Assembly (NCBI RefSeq): GCF_003096095.1 | Contig: NZ_CP015453.1 | Coordinates: 1,736,001-1,800,000 of the forward strand | Source: Dietzia psychralcaliphila | GTDB taxonomy: Bacteria > Actinomycetota > Actinomycetes > Mycobacteriales > Mycobacteriaceae | Direction of reading: 5' to 3' | Length of the DNA stretch: 64,000 nucleotides | Part shown: positions 49,372 to 58,782 of the stretch, one piece after another | How positions within the stretch are numbered: position 1 is the stretch's first letter | Layout: each line of letters begins with the position of its first letter | Notes under the pieces: generated by a model | The model's input: the letters and a program-made list of their open reading frames with translations, nothing else | Told to the model about the DNA's origin: nothing | Databases searched by the model: none | Position numbers and translations under genes: made by a program

Positions 49372-50973
49372 GCCGAAGCGCCGGACCAGCCACCGGGCCG
49401 CGTCGTCCACCGAGTGCACGGTGTCGACGAGGTGCCCGGTGTCGCTGAGGTGCCCGGCACCGTCGGGTCCGCCTCCGGCGGGGTGGGGATCAGCCGGTCG
49501 GTCCACCATCACGATCGGGATCCGCAGATCGCGCGCGGCGCGCAGCGTCGCGATCGATGCCGGTCCCCCACTGTTGCGGGTGACCAGGACGTCGATCCGG
49601 TGTCGGGACATGATGGTCCGCTCGGACTCGACGCCGAACGGCCCGCGGTCCAGCACGAGCAGGTAGCGGTGCGGGAGCGTTCCTGGTGGCGGTTCGGCGC
49701 ACCGGATCAGATAGGAGCCCCGGGTGTCGCCCGCGAAGGCGGTCGGGCCGTGCCGTCCCACTGTGAGCATCGGGCGGCGGAACCGCTGCCGGACCAGTTG
49801 AGCAGCGGCGTCCGTGTCTGCGACGCGGATCCAGTCGTCCCCGTCCTCCGGAGTCCACGGCGGGCGGTGCACCCGGAGCAGCGGTACACCGGTCTCGTGG
49901 GCGGCCCTGATCGCGGAGGCCGATATCTCGGCGGAGAACGGGTCGGTGGCATCGATGACGGCGCTCACGTCGTGCGCGCGGAGCCAGGTGATCAGGCCCT
50001 CGGTCCCGCCGAAACCCCCGGTGAGGACCTCTCCCCGGGGCAACCGCGGGCGGGAGACCTTTCCGGCGAGGGAGGTCACCACGTCGAGCCCGGCCGCGAC
50101 CATGAGGTCGGCGAGTCGGCGGGCCTCGCCGGTCCCACCCAACACGAGGATCCGGCCCGGTGCGGCCGCGGGGATCCGGGCGGAGGTCGGCACGACGGAT
50201 GGAGGGGTCGGCTCAGGGGTGGTCCCGGGTGAGGGGCTCGATGCCGGGCCCGGTTCGCGACTGATCGCTGGTTCGTCGTCGTCTCCCCGGAGACCGAGGA
50301 TCCGTCCGACGACCATCACCACGTCCGTCGAGAGAGCGGTGCCCACCATCCGATCGGCGATGTCCGCGAGGGTCCCGACGACCGTGGACTCGCCCTCGCC
50401 ACCCGCGGACACCACGATCCCGGCGGGGCAATCGGGTCCGTAGGCGGGGATGAGCTCCCGGGTCACCTCCGCGAGGTGTGAGGCGCGCACGTGGAGCACC
50501 ACGGTGAGGTCGGGTGACGCCGGGCCGGTGATCGACGCGAGCGGCTCGGACGGGTCGTCCACCCGCGTGATGAATGCTGATCCGGGTCCGTGTGGTCCGG
50601 TGAGCTCGACCCCGAGTGCGGCGGCTGCCGCGGCGACCACGGGCACCCCGGGGACGATCTGCCACCCGATGTGCTCGGCATCGAGGGCGCGGGTCTCCTC
50701 GAACACTCCCGGGTACGACGCGGAATCACCGGGGAAGAGGCGGACGACCCGGTCTTCCCGCTGGGCCGCCGACCGGATCTCCGCGATGACGTCCGCCAGG
50801 GGCATCCCGGTCGTGTCGACCAGGCGGGCCGCCGGTGGGCAGAGGTCCAGCACCTCGGGGGTCACGGAATCGCCCTCGAACAGGCAGGTCCCGCACTGCG
50901 CGATGAGCCTGGTGGCGCGGACGGTGAGCAGATCCGCGGAGCCGGGACCGACACCGATGAAACGAGCGGTCAC
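49363..50973 (-). CDS. cobM-cobK: Fusion of precorrin-4 C11-methyltransferase (CobM) and precorrin-6A reductase (CobK)
   Basis: 536 residues. Residues 1 to about 235 are a SAM-dependent tetrapyrrole methylase: ARFIGVGPGSADLLTVRA, VRLFPGDSASYPGVFEE, VPGVPVVAAAAAALG. A Pro/Ser-rich linker (about 236-270) leads into CobK (ILVLGGTGEARRLADLM, VIDATDPFSAEISASAI, LTVGRHGPTAFAG, VTRNSGGPASIATLRAA). Both steps belong to aerobic cobalamin ring synthesis. In M. tuberculosis they are separate neighbouring genes (Rv2070c, Rv2071c). Confidence 0.93.
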   Translation of the reverse strand: MTARFIGVGPGSADLLTVRATRLIAQCGTCLFEGDSVTPEVLDLCPPAARLVDTTGMPLADVIAEIRSAAQREDRVVRLFPGDSASYPGVFEETRALDAEHIGWQIVPGVPVVAAAAAALGVELTGPHGPGSAFITRVDDPSEPLASITGPASPDLTVVLHVRASHLAEVTRELIPAYGPDCPAGIVVSAGGEGESTVVGTLADIADRMVGTALSTDVVMVVGRILGLRGDDDEPAISREPGPASSPSPGTTPEPTPPSVVPTSARIPAAAPGRILVLGGTGEARRLADLMVAAGLDVVTSLAGKVSRPRLPRGEVLTGGFGGTEGLITWLRAHDVSAVIDATDPFSAEISASAIRAAHETGVPLLRVHRPPWTPEDGDDWIRVADTDAAAQLVRQRFRRPMLTVGRHGPTAFAGDTRGSYLIRCAEPPPGTLPHRYLLVLDRGPFGVESERTIMSRHRIDVLVTRNSGGPASIATLRAARDLRIPIVMVDRPADPHPAGGGPDGAGHLSDTGHLVDTVHSVDDAARWLVRRFGSR

Positions 50974-51001
50974 CGGACGCGGTCCCCCGCGGAGGGAGCG
51001 C

Positions 51002-51781
51002 TCACCGCGGCATCCGTCGCCACACCGGCTGCGGCACGAGCCGGGCGACGGCGAACATCACCCGCAGCTGCCACGGGATCCACACCACCCCCGCCCGTCG
51101 GGACGTCACGCGCGAGACCACCGCGTCGGCCACCTGGTCGGCAGTCGAGGAGAACGGGGCGGGGTCCATGCCCTCGGTCATCCGGCCGATCACGAACCCC
51201 GGTCGCGGGATCACCACCGTGACGCCCGTGCCGTGGAGGGCGTCGGCCATTCCCGAGGCGAATCCGTCGAGGCCGGCCTTGGCGGAGCCGTACACGTAGT
51301 TCGCCCGCCTGACCCGTTGACCTGCGACCGAGGAGAACGCCACCAGCACCCCGCGTCCCCGGGGCTTCATCCGCTCCGCCAGAACGGTGAGCAGGGCGGC
51401 CTGCGCCACGAAGTCGGTGTGCAGGATCCGGGCCGCGGCCGCCGCGTCCCGTTCCGCCACCTCCTGGTCGCCGAGGATCCCGAACGCCAGGACGGCGATC
51501 GAGATCTCACCGATCCGGGACTCGATGTCCTCCACGACCCGGACGTGGGAGTCGAGGTCGTCGGCGTCGAAGTCCATAGTCTCGACGGCGACCGCCCCGG
51601 CCGCCACGAGAGGGGCGGCCAGCGCTGAGACGTCGCGACCGGGTCGTGTGGCCAGGACGACCGTCCGTCCGTCTGCGAGGCGCTGGGCGACGGCCAGACC
51701 GATCTCGCTCCGACCACCGAAGATCACGACGATCTCGCCACCAGGTACGGGCCGGGGTGAGGGGGTTGCGGGGGTCGACAT
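51002..51781 (-). CDS. Short-chain dehydrogenase, DprE2-like group
   Basis: SDR protein of 259 residues from ATG 51781. The cofactor motif is IVVIFGGRSEIGLAVA, and the active site is Ser in VAFSSVAGQRV with Y-x-x-x-K in NYVYGSAKAGLDGF. GGRSEIG resembles DprE2-type reductases; the substrate is unknown. GACAAT lies 6 nt before the ATG with no Shine-Dalgarno, so it may be leaderless. Same place and orientation as Rv2073c relative to the next gene. Confidence 0.88.
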   Translation of the reverse strand: MSTPATPSPRPVPGGEIVVIFGGRSEIGLAVAQRLADGRTVVLATRPGRDVSALAAPLVAAGAVAVETMDFDADDLDSHVRVVEDIESRIGEISIAVLAFGILGDQEVAERDAAAAARILHTDFVAQAALLTVLAERMKPRGRGVLVAFSSVAGQRVRRANYVYGSAKAGLDGFASGMADALHGTGVTVVIPRPGFVIGRMTEGMDPAPFSSTADQVADAVVSRVTSRRAGVVWIPWQLRVMFAVARLVPQPVWRRMPR

Positions 51782-51844
51782 GAGGGAATTGTCCCACGCA
51801 CATCGCCGCGGTCCGCGTCGGCTCGCTGTGGCAGGCTTGCTGCT

Positions 51845-52261
51845 ATGTCCCGCACTCTGGCAGACCTCTCCCCCGACGCGCATGAGTTCCTCGCCGAGTA
51901 CCACCTCGGCTCGCTGACCACGCTGCGCCGCGACGGCTCACCGCACGTGGTCGCGGTGGGTTTCACCATCGACCCCGAGTCAGGTCTGGCACGCGTGATC
52001 ACCCGTCGGGGTTCGCAGAAGGCGCGCAACGCCGCGCGCGGCGGGCGGGCGGCGGTCTCCCACGTGGACCGGGGCCGCTGGCTGACCTTCGAGGGGTCGG
52101 CACGGCTACTCACCGACGAGGCCTCGATCCGCGAGGGCGAGCGTCGCTACGGACTGCGCTACCGCGAACCGAAGCCGAATCCCGAGCGCGTCGTGGTGGC
52201 GATAGAGGTGGACCGAGTCCTGGGCTCCGCCCGGATGTTCACCGGGTCCGGCGTCCGCTAG
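51845..52261 (+). CDS. PPOX-class F420-dependent reductase (Rv2074-like)
   Basis: A 138-residue split-barrel protein: AEYHLGSLTTLRRDGSPHVVAVGFTID, then VITRRGSQKARNAARGG and SHVDRGRWLTFEGSARL. It matches F420-binding PNPOx-like proteins. Position between the SDR and the cob genes matches Rv2074, known as an F420-dependent biliverdin reductase, so that function is a reasonable inference. Confidence 0.87.
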   Translation: MSRTLADLSPDAHEFLAEYHLGSLTTLRRDGSPHVVAVGFTIDPESGLARVITRRGSQKARNAARGGRAAVSHVDRGRWLTFEGSARLLTDEASIREGERRYGLRYREPKPNPERVVVAIEVDRVLGSARMFTGSGVR

Positions 52262-53367
52262 AGGACCCGCAGGCCCCGATCACCGGTGTTCAGGTCGCGC
52301 CGGCCGTCCGCGGTCACCGCGACGATGTCCTCGAGACGGGCGCCCCACCCGCCCGCCGTGTAGATCCCGGGCTCGACGGAGAACGTCATGCCCTCCGCCA
52401 GTATGGTGTCGGCCCCGGGGGCGACGAACGGTGGCTCGTGCAGGCCCAGACCGATCCCGTGTCCGGTGCGGTGGATGAACAGTTCCCCGAGACCAGCAGC
52501 CGCGAGGTGACCGCGGGCCGCGGCGTCGACCTCGCCGATCGCGACGCCGGGACGCACGGCCTCCCGGGCCAGCCGCTGCGCCTCCTCCAACACCGCGTAC
52601 GCCTCGGCGACCCCGGGGTCAGGCGCGCCCATCGAGTAGGTGCGGGTGCAGTCCGAGTGGTAGCCGCTCTCGAGCGGTCCGCCGATGTCCACCACGACGA
52701 TGTCGCCCGTGTCGATCACGCGGTCGGAGACCCCGTGATGAGGGTCGGCGCCGTTGGGTCCGGACCCGACGATCACGAACTCGGCGTGGGTGAGCCCCTC
52801 CTGTTCGATGGCGGCGGTGATGAGCTCACCCACCTGCGCCTCTGTACGGCCGACGCGGAGGAACTCGTCCATCCGTGCATGCACCGCGTCGATGCGACGG
52901 GCGGCCTCGGCGAGTTCGCCGACCTCGTGCGGCGTCTTGACGGCCCGTACGTGGTCGATCACCTCCGAGGCCAGGATCACCTCGCCGTCGACACCCATCT
53001 GGAGGGGGACGAGATGGAGCGCGGGCAGCGCGGTCGACACGGCGATCCGGCCGGACACCGTGCCCGCCACGAGTGGGACCGCGTCGGTTCCGTCCGCCCA
53101 GGGATGGATCTCCGCACCCACCCTGTCGGCGGCCCGGCGGGTCACGCCGGTGAGCTCGAGGGCCGGGAGCACGAGGAGGGGTGTTCCGTCGCCGACGGGC
53201 ACAACCAGCGCCGTGAGCCGCTCGTGGGAATCCATGCGCTCACCGGTGAGGTAGGACATGTCCTCACCCGAGTACACCACCACGTGATCGATGCCGAGCT
53301 CACGCGCGCGATCACGTACCGCCGCCAGTCGTCGGGAGTGGATGTCCGAGGGGCCGCTGCTCATCAC
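52258..53367 (-). CDS. pepE: M24 family aminopeptidase/dipeptidase
   Basis: A 369-residue Xaa-Pro-type peptidase. The five metal ligands of the pita-bread fold are visible: Asp in VVVDIGGPL, Asp in GYHSDCTRTY, His in HRTGHGIGLGLHE, Glu in FSVEPGIY and Glu in RLEDIV. Corresponds by position to Rv2089c PepE. Its end overlaps the F420-reductase gene's stop by 4 nt (convergent). Confidence 0.94.
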   Translation of the reverse strand: MMSSGPSDIHSRRLAAVRDRARELGIDHVVVYSGEDMSYLTGERMDSHERLTALVVPVGDGTPLLVLPALELTGVTRRAADRVGAEIHPWADGTDAVPLVAGTVSGRIAVSTALPALHLVPLQMGVDGEVILASEVIDHVRAVKTPHEVGELAEAARRIDAVHARMDEFLRVGRTEAQVGELITAAIEQEGLTHAEFVIVGSGPNGADPHHGVSDRVIDTGDIVVVDIGGPLESGYHSDCTRTYSMGAPDPGVAEAYAVLEEAQRLAREAVRPGVAIGEVDAAARGHLAAAGLGELFIHRTGHGIGLGLHEPPFVAPGADTILAEGMTFSVEPGIYTAGGWGARLEDIVAVTADGRRDLNTGDRGLRVL

Positions 53368-53471
53368 CCCACCCTAGGTCGTCGGGGATCCAGGTCGTTT
53401 CGCCCGCCCACGGGGAGGACTATCCTGACGCCAGGTCGATCCACGGCCCACACTCGACCCGAGGAGGCGCG

Positions 53472-54401
53472 GTGTCCCAGGGCCCGCTCATGGTTCTCGA
53501 CAGCGCCGGGCTGTGGTTCCGCGCGTTCCACTCGGTCCCGGAGAAGATCACCGGACCCGACGGCGCCCCGGCCAACGCCGTGCGTGGGTTCTGCGACATG
53601 GTGTCGGTGCTTGTCGAGGAGTATTCGCCCACCGGCCTGGTGGCGGCTCTGGACCGTGAGTGGCGCCCCGTCTGGCGCGTCGAGTTGTTGCCGTCGTACA
53701 AGGCGCACCGTGTCGGAGACGACGGCGGGGAGGACGCGCCCGCGTCACTCCACCCGCAGGTCAGCGCGATACGGGAGATCCTCACCGCGGCGGGCATCAC
53801 GCAGGCGTCCGCAGCCGAGGCCGAAGCCGATGACGTGCTGGCCGAGCTGTCGGACCGCGACCGCGAGGTGCTGGTGGTGACCGGGGACCGTGACCTCTTC
53901 CAGTTGGCGTCGTCGAGCACCACGGTCGTCTACGTGGGTGCCGGGATGCGCAAGAGGCTGGCGTACACGCCCGAGGTGGTGGCCGAGCGGTTCGACCTCC
54001 CCGCGGGCGAGGATGCCGGTGCGTACGCGGACTACGCGGTGCTGGTGGGTGACGCCTCCGACGGGCTGCCGGGCGTGACGGGAATCGGCACCAAGACCGC
54101 AGCGTCCCTCTTGCGGGAGTACGGGGACCTCGACGGTATCGTGGCGGCTGCCGCGGACGAGGAGTCGGGTCTCGCCGCCCGGCAGCGGAAAGCTGTTCTC
54201 GAGGCCGCCGACTATCTGACCGCCGCCCGCGGGGTGGTTCGGCTGCGGGGGCGCGGGTTCGAGCTGGAGTTCGAGGGCGATGTCGACGGCCGGCGAGGGC
54301 GTGTGGATCGTGAGCGGTTGGACGCCCTCGGTGAGGCAACGGGACAGTCGCGTGCGATCGGCCGTCTGGAGAGGGCGACCGCGGTGCTCGACCCGGCCTG
54401 A
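53472..54401 (+). CDS. 5'-3' exonuclease (PolA N-terminal domain-like)
   Basis: A 309-residue FEN-like nuclease from GTG 53472 (GAGGAGG upstream). Acidic metal-binding positions: MVLDSAGLWFRAFH, LDREWRPVWR, AAEAEADDVLAEL, VTGDRDLFQL and LVGDASDGLPGVTGIGTKTA (helix-hairpin-helix). A stand-alone exonuclease like Rv2090. Role in RNA-primer or flap removal inferred from family. Confidence 0.93.
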   Translation: MSQGPLMVLDSAGLWFRAFHSVPEKITGPDGAPANAVRGFCDMVSVLVEEYSPTGLVAALDREWRPVWRVELLPSYKAHRVGDDGGEDAPASLHPQVSAIREILTAAGITQASAAEAEADDVLAELSDRDREVLVVTGDRDLFQLASSSTTVVYVGAGMRKRLAYTPEVVAERFDLPAGEDAGAYADYAVLVGDASDGLPGVTGIGTKTAASLLREYGDLDGIVAAAADEESGLAARQRKAVLEAADYLTAARGVVRLRGRGFELEFEGDVDGRRGRVDRERLDALGEATGQSRAIGRLERATAVLDPA

Positions 54402-54420
54402 GAAGCGTCACCAGCCCTCT

Positions 54421-54490
54421 GTAGCTGCTGCACCGGGTATCTACTGCACCGGTTATCTACTGCGTCGGTCATCTACTGTGTCGGTCATCG
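54421..54490 (+). repeat. 16-bp tandem repeat downstream of the exonuclease
   Basis: About four and a half diverging copies of a 16-bp unit (GTATCTACTGCACCGG, TTATCTACTGCGTCGG, TCATCTACTGTGTCGG). It precedes a terminator hairpin. Confidence 0.85.
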
Positions 54491-54492
54491 AT

Positions 54493-54542
54493 AAGAGCGT
54501 TCCGCGCACCCTCTACTTGAACGTTGTGTGCGGAACGCTCTT
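54493..54542. terminator. Hairpin between the convergent exonuclease and helY genes
   Basis: Arms AAGAGCGTTCCGC (54493-54505) and GCGGAACGCTCTT (54530-54542) pair perfectly over 13 bp, with further pairing toward the loop. Confidence 0.8.
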
Positions 54543-54572
54543 CGCGATGGAGGGATGGAGGGATGACGGGGG

Positions 54573-57233
54573 TCAGGCCATGTGGTCGAGCACGACCCCG
54601 CGGCGCAGGGATCCCACGGCCGATCGCGCGGTTCGCGCGAGTTCGGGCTCGGCGACCTGCCCGACCTGGGCCAGGACGTCCACCACGAGCCGGGCCGAGC
54701 GGACGAAGTCCCCGGCGGTGAGTTCCACGCCCTCCTGCCACGAGGCGGCGAGGATCGACGAGAGCGCGCCACCCGACACCCAGTGGTGCAGGACGGGTGA
54801 GAGCCCGGCGTCGAGGTCCGGGGTCGACGGCAGCTGATGCTTCTTCTCGATCGCGGCGACGTCGGCTGCGACGAGTTCGGTCTCGGTCAGGGCTGCGCGC
54901 AGGGTCTCGTCGGAGGGTTCACGGACCGCCGAGTCACTCCGGGGGTGGGCCACGACGGTGGCGATCACCGCCGCCAGGCCGGCCGGGTCTAGTCCGACCC
55001 ACACCCCGCGTCGGAGGCACTCGGCCACGAACAGGTCCTGCTCGGTGTGCACGCCCGCGAGGAGTCGTCCGGCGTCGGTGGCGCGGATCGCGCCGTCGCG
55101 TTCCTCGAGGTAACCCAGATGCTCAAGCAACCCGACGATCCTCCGGAAGCGGCGGGCCAACGAGTCGGAGTCGGACTCCACCTCCGCGGTGAGTGCGGTC
55201 ACGTCCGTCGCCGCACGAGCCCAGCGCTCGTGGAGACGGGCCAGCTTGTCGATCCGCGGGTCCTCGTGAAGGGGGTGCTGGCGCACGGCACGTCGGGCAG
55301 AAGCGATTCGGGGGTCCTTACGGACGGGCTTGCCGCCGGCGTTCTTCATGCGACCCCGTGCCTTGCCCCGGAGTCCCTCCATCCGCTGGACCAGCGCGCG
55401 CTTGGCCCGTCCGTCGAGCTTTCGCCGGCCTCGGGGCACATCGACCCTCCCGACCGGCACGGGGGGCGCCGCGAAGTCCTGCTGCCGCAGCCAGCCGGTC
55501 CAGCCGGTGTCGGTCAGACACAGCAGCGCCGGGTCGGCGGGGATGTCCGTGCGCACCTGCAGCACGGTGGCGACCATGCCGAATCGTTTGCGGCCCACGG
55601 TGATGACCGAACCCGCGGTCTGCTTGAGCATCGCCGCACGGACGGACTCCAACCGGTCGTCCCGGGTCGCCTTCTCGGTGGACCGCTCCAGGCGGGTCAG
55701 GTCAGCGCGGAGCGACATGTACTCGTCGAGTTGCGAATCCCCGCCGGCGGCCTCCAGGTCCGCCCGCATCCGGTCCCGTTCGTCCATCCTGCGTTCCACG
55801 GCCCGGGATCGGGACACCAGCGTGCGGTCGGTCTGGAACTGCGCGAACGACCGGCCGATCAGAGAGGTTGCCTCCGCCACGCCGAGTTGCTCCACGAGGT
55901 TGACGGCCATGGAGTAGTCGGGGGTGAACGCGCTGCGCAACGGGAAGCGCGGGGTGTCCACCAGCGCCGACAACGCGTCCAGGTCGAGATCCGGCTGGTC
56001 CAGCACCACCGCGGTGCCCTTGGTGTCGATCCCCCGCCGGCCGGCGCGGCCGGTGATCTGCGAGTACTCCGCGGAGGTGAGCATGGCGTGGGTGTCGCCG
56101 TTGAACTTGGTCGTCTTCTCCAGTACGACCGCCCGGGCCGGCATGTGGATCCCCAGGGCGAGTGTCTCGGTGGCGAACACGACCTTGATCAGACCGGCCG
56201 AGAACAACTCCTCCACGATGGTCCGGAACAGCGGGAGCATCCCCGCGTGATGGGCGGCGATACCACTGACGAGTCCGGCTCTGAAGGCGCTGAAGTCGAG
56301 TGCGTCGAGGTCGTGCCGGGGCACCTGCGCGCATGCCGCGTCGACGTGGGAGGCGATGCGCCGGGACTCCTCTCCCGTGGTCAGCCGCAACCGGGCCCGT
56401 CGCATCTGCGAGACCGCCCCGTCGCACCCCGCCCGGGAGAACACGAAGTAGATCGCGGGGAGTAGATGTTCGTCGTCGAGCTTCTCGATGACGTCCTGGC
56501 GCCGTGCCCAGTGAGCTCGGGGCCGGGCCGCGACCCGCTCGTCGTGGTATCCGCCGCGGTTGCGCCGGCGTTGATCGGCCGCCGCGCGGATCGGGACCAG
56601 ATCACCGTCCGTGTAGAGCATGTGTGCGAGCGGCACGGGTCGGTGATCGGAGAGCACTACCGCGGTGTCCCCCCGGATCTCGGTGATCCAGTCCCCGAGC
56701 TCCTCGGTGTTGCTCAGCGTCGCCGACAGTCCCACCAGTCGAACCGCCGGATCGAGGGTGAGGATGATCTCCTCCCACACCACCCCGCGTGATCTGTCCC
56801 CCAGGTAGTGGATCTCGTCCATCACCACGCAGTCGAGGTCGTGTAGCGCGGAGGAACCGGAGTAGATCATGTTCCGCAGGACCTCGGTGGTCATCACCAC
56901 CACCGGGGCATCGGCGTCGATGGAGTGATCCCCGGTGAGCAACCCCACGTTCTCGGGCCCGAACCGATGGCGGAACTGCCGGAACTTCTGATTGCTCAGC
57001 GCCTTGACGGGAGTGGTGTAGAAGCACCGGCCGCCGCCGGACAACGCGCGGTGGGCCGCGTACTCGCCGATAAGGGTCTTGCCGGATCCGGTGGGCGCCG
57101 AGACGAGCAGGTTGCGACCCGCATCGAGCGCGGTGAACGACTCCAGCTGGAAGGGGTCCGGGTCGAAACCCTCCGTGTGCAGGAACGACTCGAGCAGGGT
57201 GCCCGAATCGTGCGGGTCAGAGGGTGTCGTCAT
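54573..57233 (-). CDS. helY: DExH-box RNA helicase HelY (Ski2/Mtr4-like)
   Basis: A helicase of about 886 residues from ATG 57233. Motifs: Walker A VSAPTGSGKTLIGEYA, DExH VVMDEIHYL, SAT GLSATLSN, LALGIHMPARAV and QITGRAGRRGIDTKG. A long C-terminal part follows (KOW-like and DSHCT helical regions), as in Mtr4-type proteins. It begins 17 nt inside the end of tatC, the Rv2092c arrangement. The open frame to 57518 is tatC antisense-frame sequence and is excluded. Confidence 0.95.
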   Translation of the reverse strand: MTTPSDPHDSGTLLESFLHTEGFDPDPFQLESFTALDAGRNLLVSAPTGSGKTLIGEYAAHRALSGGGRCFYTTPVKALSNQKFRQFRHRFGPENVGLLTGDHSIDADAPVVVMTTEVLRNMIYSGSSALHDLDCVVMDEIHYLGDRSRGVVWEEIILTLDPAVRLVGLSATLSNTEELGDWITEIRGDTAVVLSDHRPVPLAHMLYTDGDLVPIRAAADQRRRNRGGYHDERVAARPRAHWARRQDVIEKLDDEHLLPAIYFVFSRAGCDGAVSQMRRARLRLTTGEESRRIASHVDAACAQVPRHDLDALDFSAFRAGLVSGIAAHHAGMLPLFRTIVEELFSAGLIKVVFATETLALGIHMPARAVVLEKTTKFNGDTHAMLTSAEYSQITGRAGRRGIDTKGTAVVLDQPDLDLDALSALVDTPRFPLRSAFTPDYSMAVNLVEQLGVAEATSLIGRSFAQFQTDRTLVSRSRAVERRMDERDRMRADLEAAGGDSQLDEYMSLRADLTRLERSTEKATRDDRLESVRAAMLKQTAGSVITVGRKRFGMVATVLQVRTDIPADPALLCLTDTGWTGWLRQQDFAAPPVPVGRVDVPRGRRKLDGRAKRALVQRMEGLRGKARGRMKNAGGKPVRKDPRIASARRAVRQHPLHEDPRIDKLARLHERWARAATDVTALTAEVESDSDSLARRFRRIVGLLEHLGYLEERDGAIRATDAGRLLAGVHTEQDLFVAECLRRGVWVGLDPAGLAAVIATVVAHPRSDSAVREPSDETLRAALTETELVAADVAAIEKKHQLPSTPDLDAGLSPVLHHWVSGGALSSILAASWQEGVELTAGDFVRSARLVVDVLAQVGQVAEPELARTARSAVGSLRRGVVLDHMA

Positions 57234-58257
57234 ACATCGCCCCACCCGACGGCGCCTGGAGGGGCCGTGAACCACCGAGTGGCTCGGGTGCGGACAGCGG
57301 GCCCGTGGACCGGACCGACCCCGACCCCTCGAGCTCTTCCGAGGGACCCAGTGGTGACGCGGACTCGTCGTCGACCTCGAGCCACTCCTCGCGGCTCTTG
57401 CTCTTGCGCTTGTCGTGGATGCGGGCAAACTGGATGGAGAACTCCACCAACACGCAGACCGCCCCGGCGAGCGCGAGCATCGAGAACGGGTCCTGCCCGG
57501 GCGAGGCGACGGCGGCAAAGACGAAGACGCCCATGATGATCCCGCGCCGGGACCTGGCCAGAACCTCGTAGCTGAGCACCCCCGCCACGTTGAGCATGGC
57601 GATAAGCAACGGGATCTCGAAGCTCACCCCGAAGATCAGGATCAACTGGATGAGGAAGGTGAAGTACTGGGTGCCGGACAGCGCCGTGGTCTGGACGTTG
57701 TCGCCGATCGACAGGAGGAACTCGAGGGCGTACACGATCACGATGTAGGCCAGGACCGCGCCACCGATGAACAGCAGGGCGGCCAGGATCGTGAAGACGA
57801 TCCCGTACCGCTTCTCGTTCTTGTGGAGGCCCGGGGTGATGAATGCCCAGAGCTGATAGAGCCAGACCGGGCTCGCCAGGACGATACCGGCGGTCGCGGC
57901 CACCTTGAGACGGAGCATGAACTGCTCGAAGGGCCCGGTGGCGAGAAGTCGACACTCGTCTCCCGCGTCCCCCAGTTGTAGCCGAGCGCCCGGCGGGATG
58001 TCGCAGTACGGGCCGGTGAGGATTCCACCGAGAGAAGGGACCCCCAGGAACCCGCTCCCGTACCACCAGAAGCCGAAGCCCAGCGTCACCACGATCGCCG
58101 CGACGGCGATGAGCAGTCTCGTGCGCAGCTCGTAGATGTGCTCGATCAGGGGCATCGTGCCGTCGGGGTTCCGGGGCCGGCGCTTGCGCTTGGACAGCAA
58201 CCGACCGGCGCCGCCCCTGGGGGTGGCGCCGGTCTTCTCCGGTCCGGTCTGCGTCAT
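57217..58257 (-). CDS. tatC: Twin-arginine translocase subunit TatC
   Basis: Tat receptor core subunit, 346 residues. It has the N-terminal GTMPLIEHIYELRTRLLIA, six helices, and PVWLYQLWAFITPGLHKNEKR with the essential Glu region. An acidic/serine-rich C-terminal tail extends past the family core (VDDESASPLGPSEELEGSG). It needs TatA (13 bp upstream) and exports substrates such as the DyP peroxidase. Confidence 0.97.
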   Translation of the reverse strand: MTQTGPEKTGATPRGGAGRLLSKRKRRPRNPDGTMPLIEHIYELRTRLLIAVAAIVVTLGFGFWWYGSGFLGVPSLGGILTGPYCDIPPGARLQLGDAGDECRLLATGPFEQFMLRLKVAATAGIVLASPVWLYQLWAFITPGLHKNEKRYGIVFTILAALLFIGGAVLAYIVIVYALEFLLSIGDNVQTTALSGTQYFTFLIQLILIFGVSFEIPLLIAMLNVAGVLSYEVLARSRRGIIMGVFVFAAVASPGQDPFSMLALAGAVCVLVEFSIQFARIHDKRKSKSREEWLEVDDESASPLGPSEELEGSGSVRSTGPLSAPEPLGGSRPLQAPSGGAMYDDTL

Positions 58258-58269
58258 CGGTGAGGTGGC

Positions 58270-58674
58270 CTACTGCCGCTGTGGGCCGGTGCCGCCGTCG
58301 TACGGAGCGGTGGGGTCGAAGTGCTGCTGGGGCTGGCCCGGCTGCTGAACCTGGGGCTGCTGGTACGGCTGCTGAGGCTGGGCCGGCTGCTGGTACGGCT
58401 GCTGCGGGGCCTGCGGGTATCCCTGCGCCTGGGGCTGCGCCTGCTGGGGATGCGCCTGCGGCTGGACGTACTGCGCGGCAGTCGGCTGGCCGGCCTGGGT
58501 GAGCGCCTCCGGCTCGACAGGCTTGTCGTCGTTCTGCATCTCCTTGATCTCCGACTTGAAGATCCGCATCGACCGTCCGAGCCCACGGGCCGCGTCGGGG
58601 AGCTTCTTGGAGCCGAAGAGAAGCAGCACCACCGCGAGGACGATGAGCCAGTGCCAGATGCTCAACGCACCCAT
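58270..58674 (-). CDS. tatA: Twin-arginine translocase subunit TatA with long Q/P-rich tail
   Basis: 134 residues: an N-terminal helix ([34 protein letters not shown]), then an amphipathic helix, then an unusually long Q/P/Y repeat tail from about residue 70 ([18 protein letters not shown] and similar). The core is normal. Mycobacterial TatA is about 80 residues. AGGTTG precedes the ATG. Confidence 0.95.
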   Translation of the reverse strand: MGALSIWHWLIVLAVVLLLFGSKKLPDAARGLGRSMRIFKSEIKEMQNDDKPVEPEALTQAGQPTAAQYVQPQAHPQQAQPQAQGYPQAPQQPYQQPAQPQQPYQQPQVQQPGQPQQHFDPTAPYDGGTGPQRQ

Positions 58675-58782
58675 GTCAACCTCCGTTTGTGTGACAACAC
58701 GCCCATGCTAACGCACCCCGGGCGACAAGCGTTGCGGCGGTCCCTTGGTGAATACCCGGTGACCAGCGGGTTCACCGCGATT

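Noticed and set aside
54421..54490. Possible CRISPR array
   Set aside because: Units are contiguous 16-bp copies with no spacers, and no cas genes are present.
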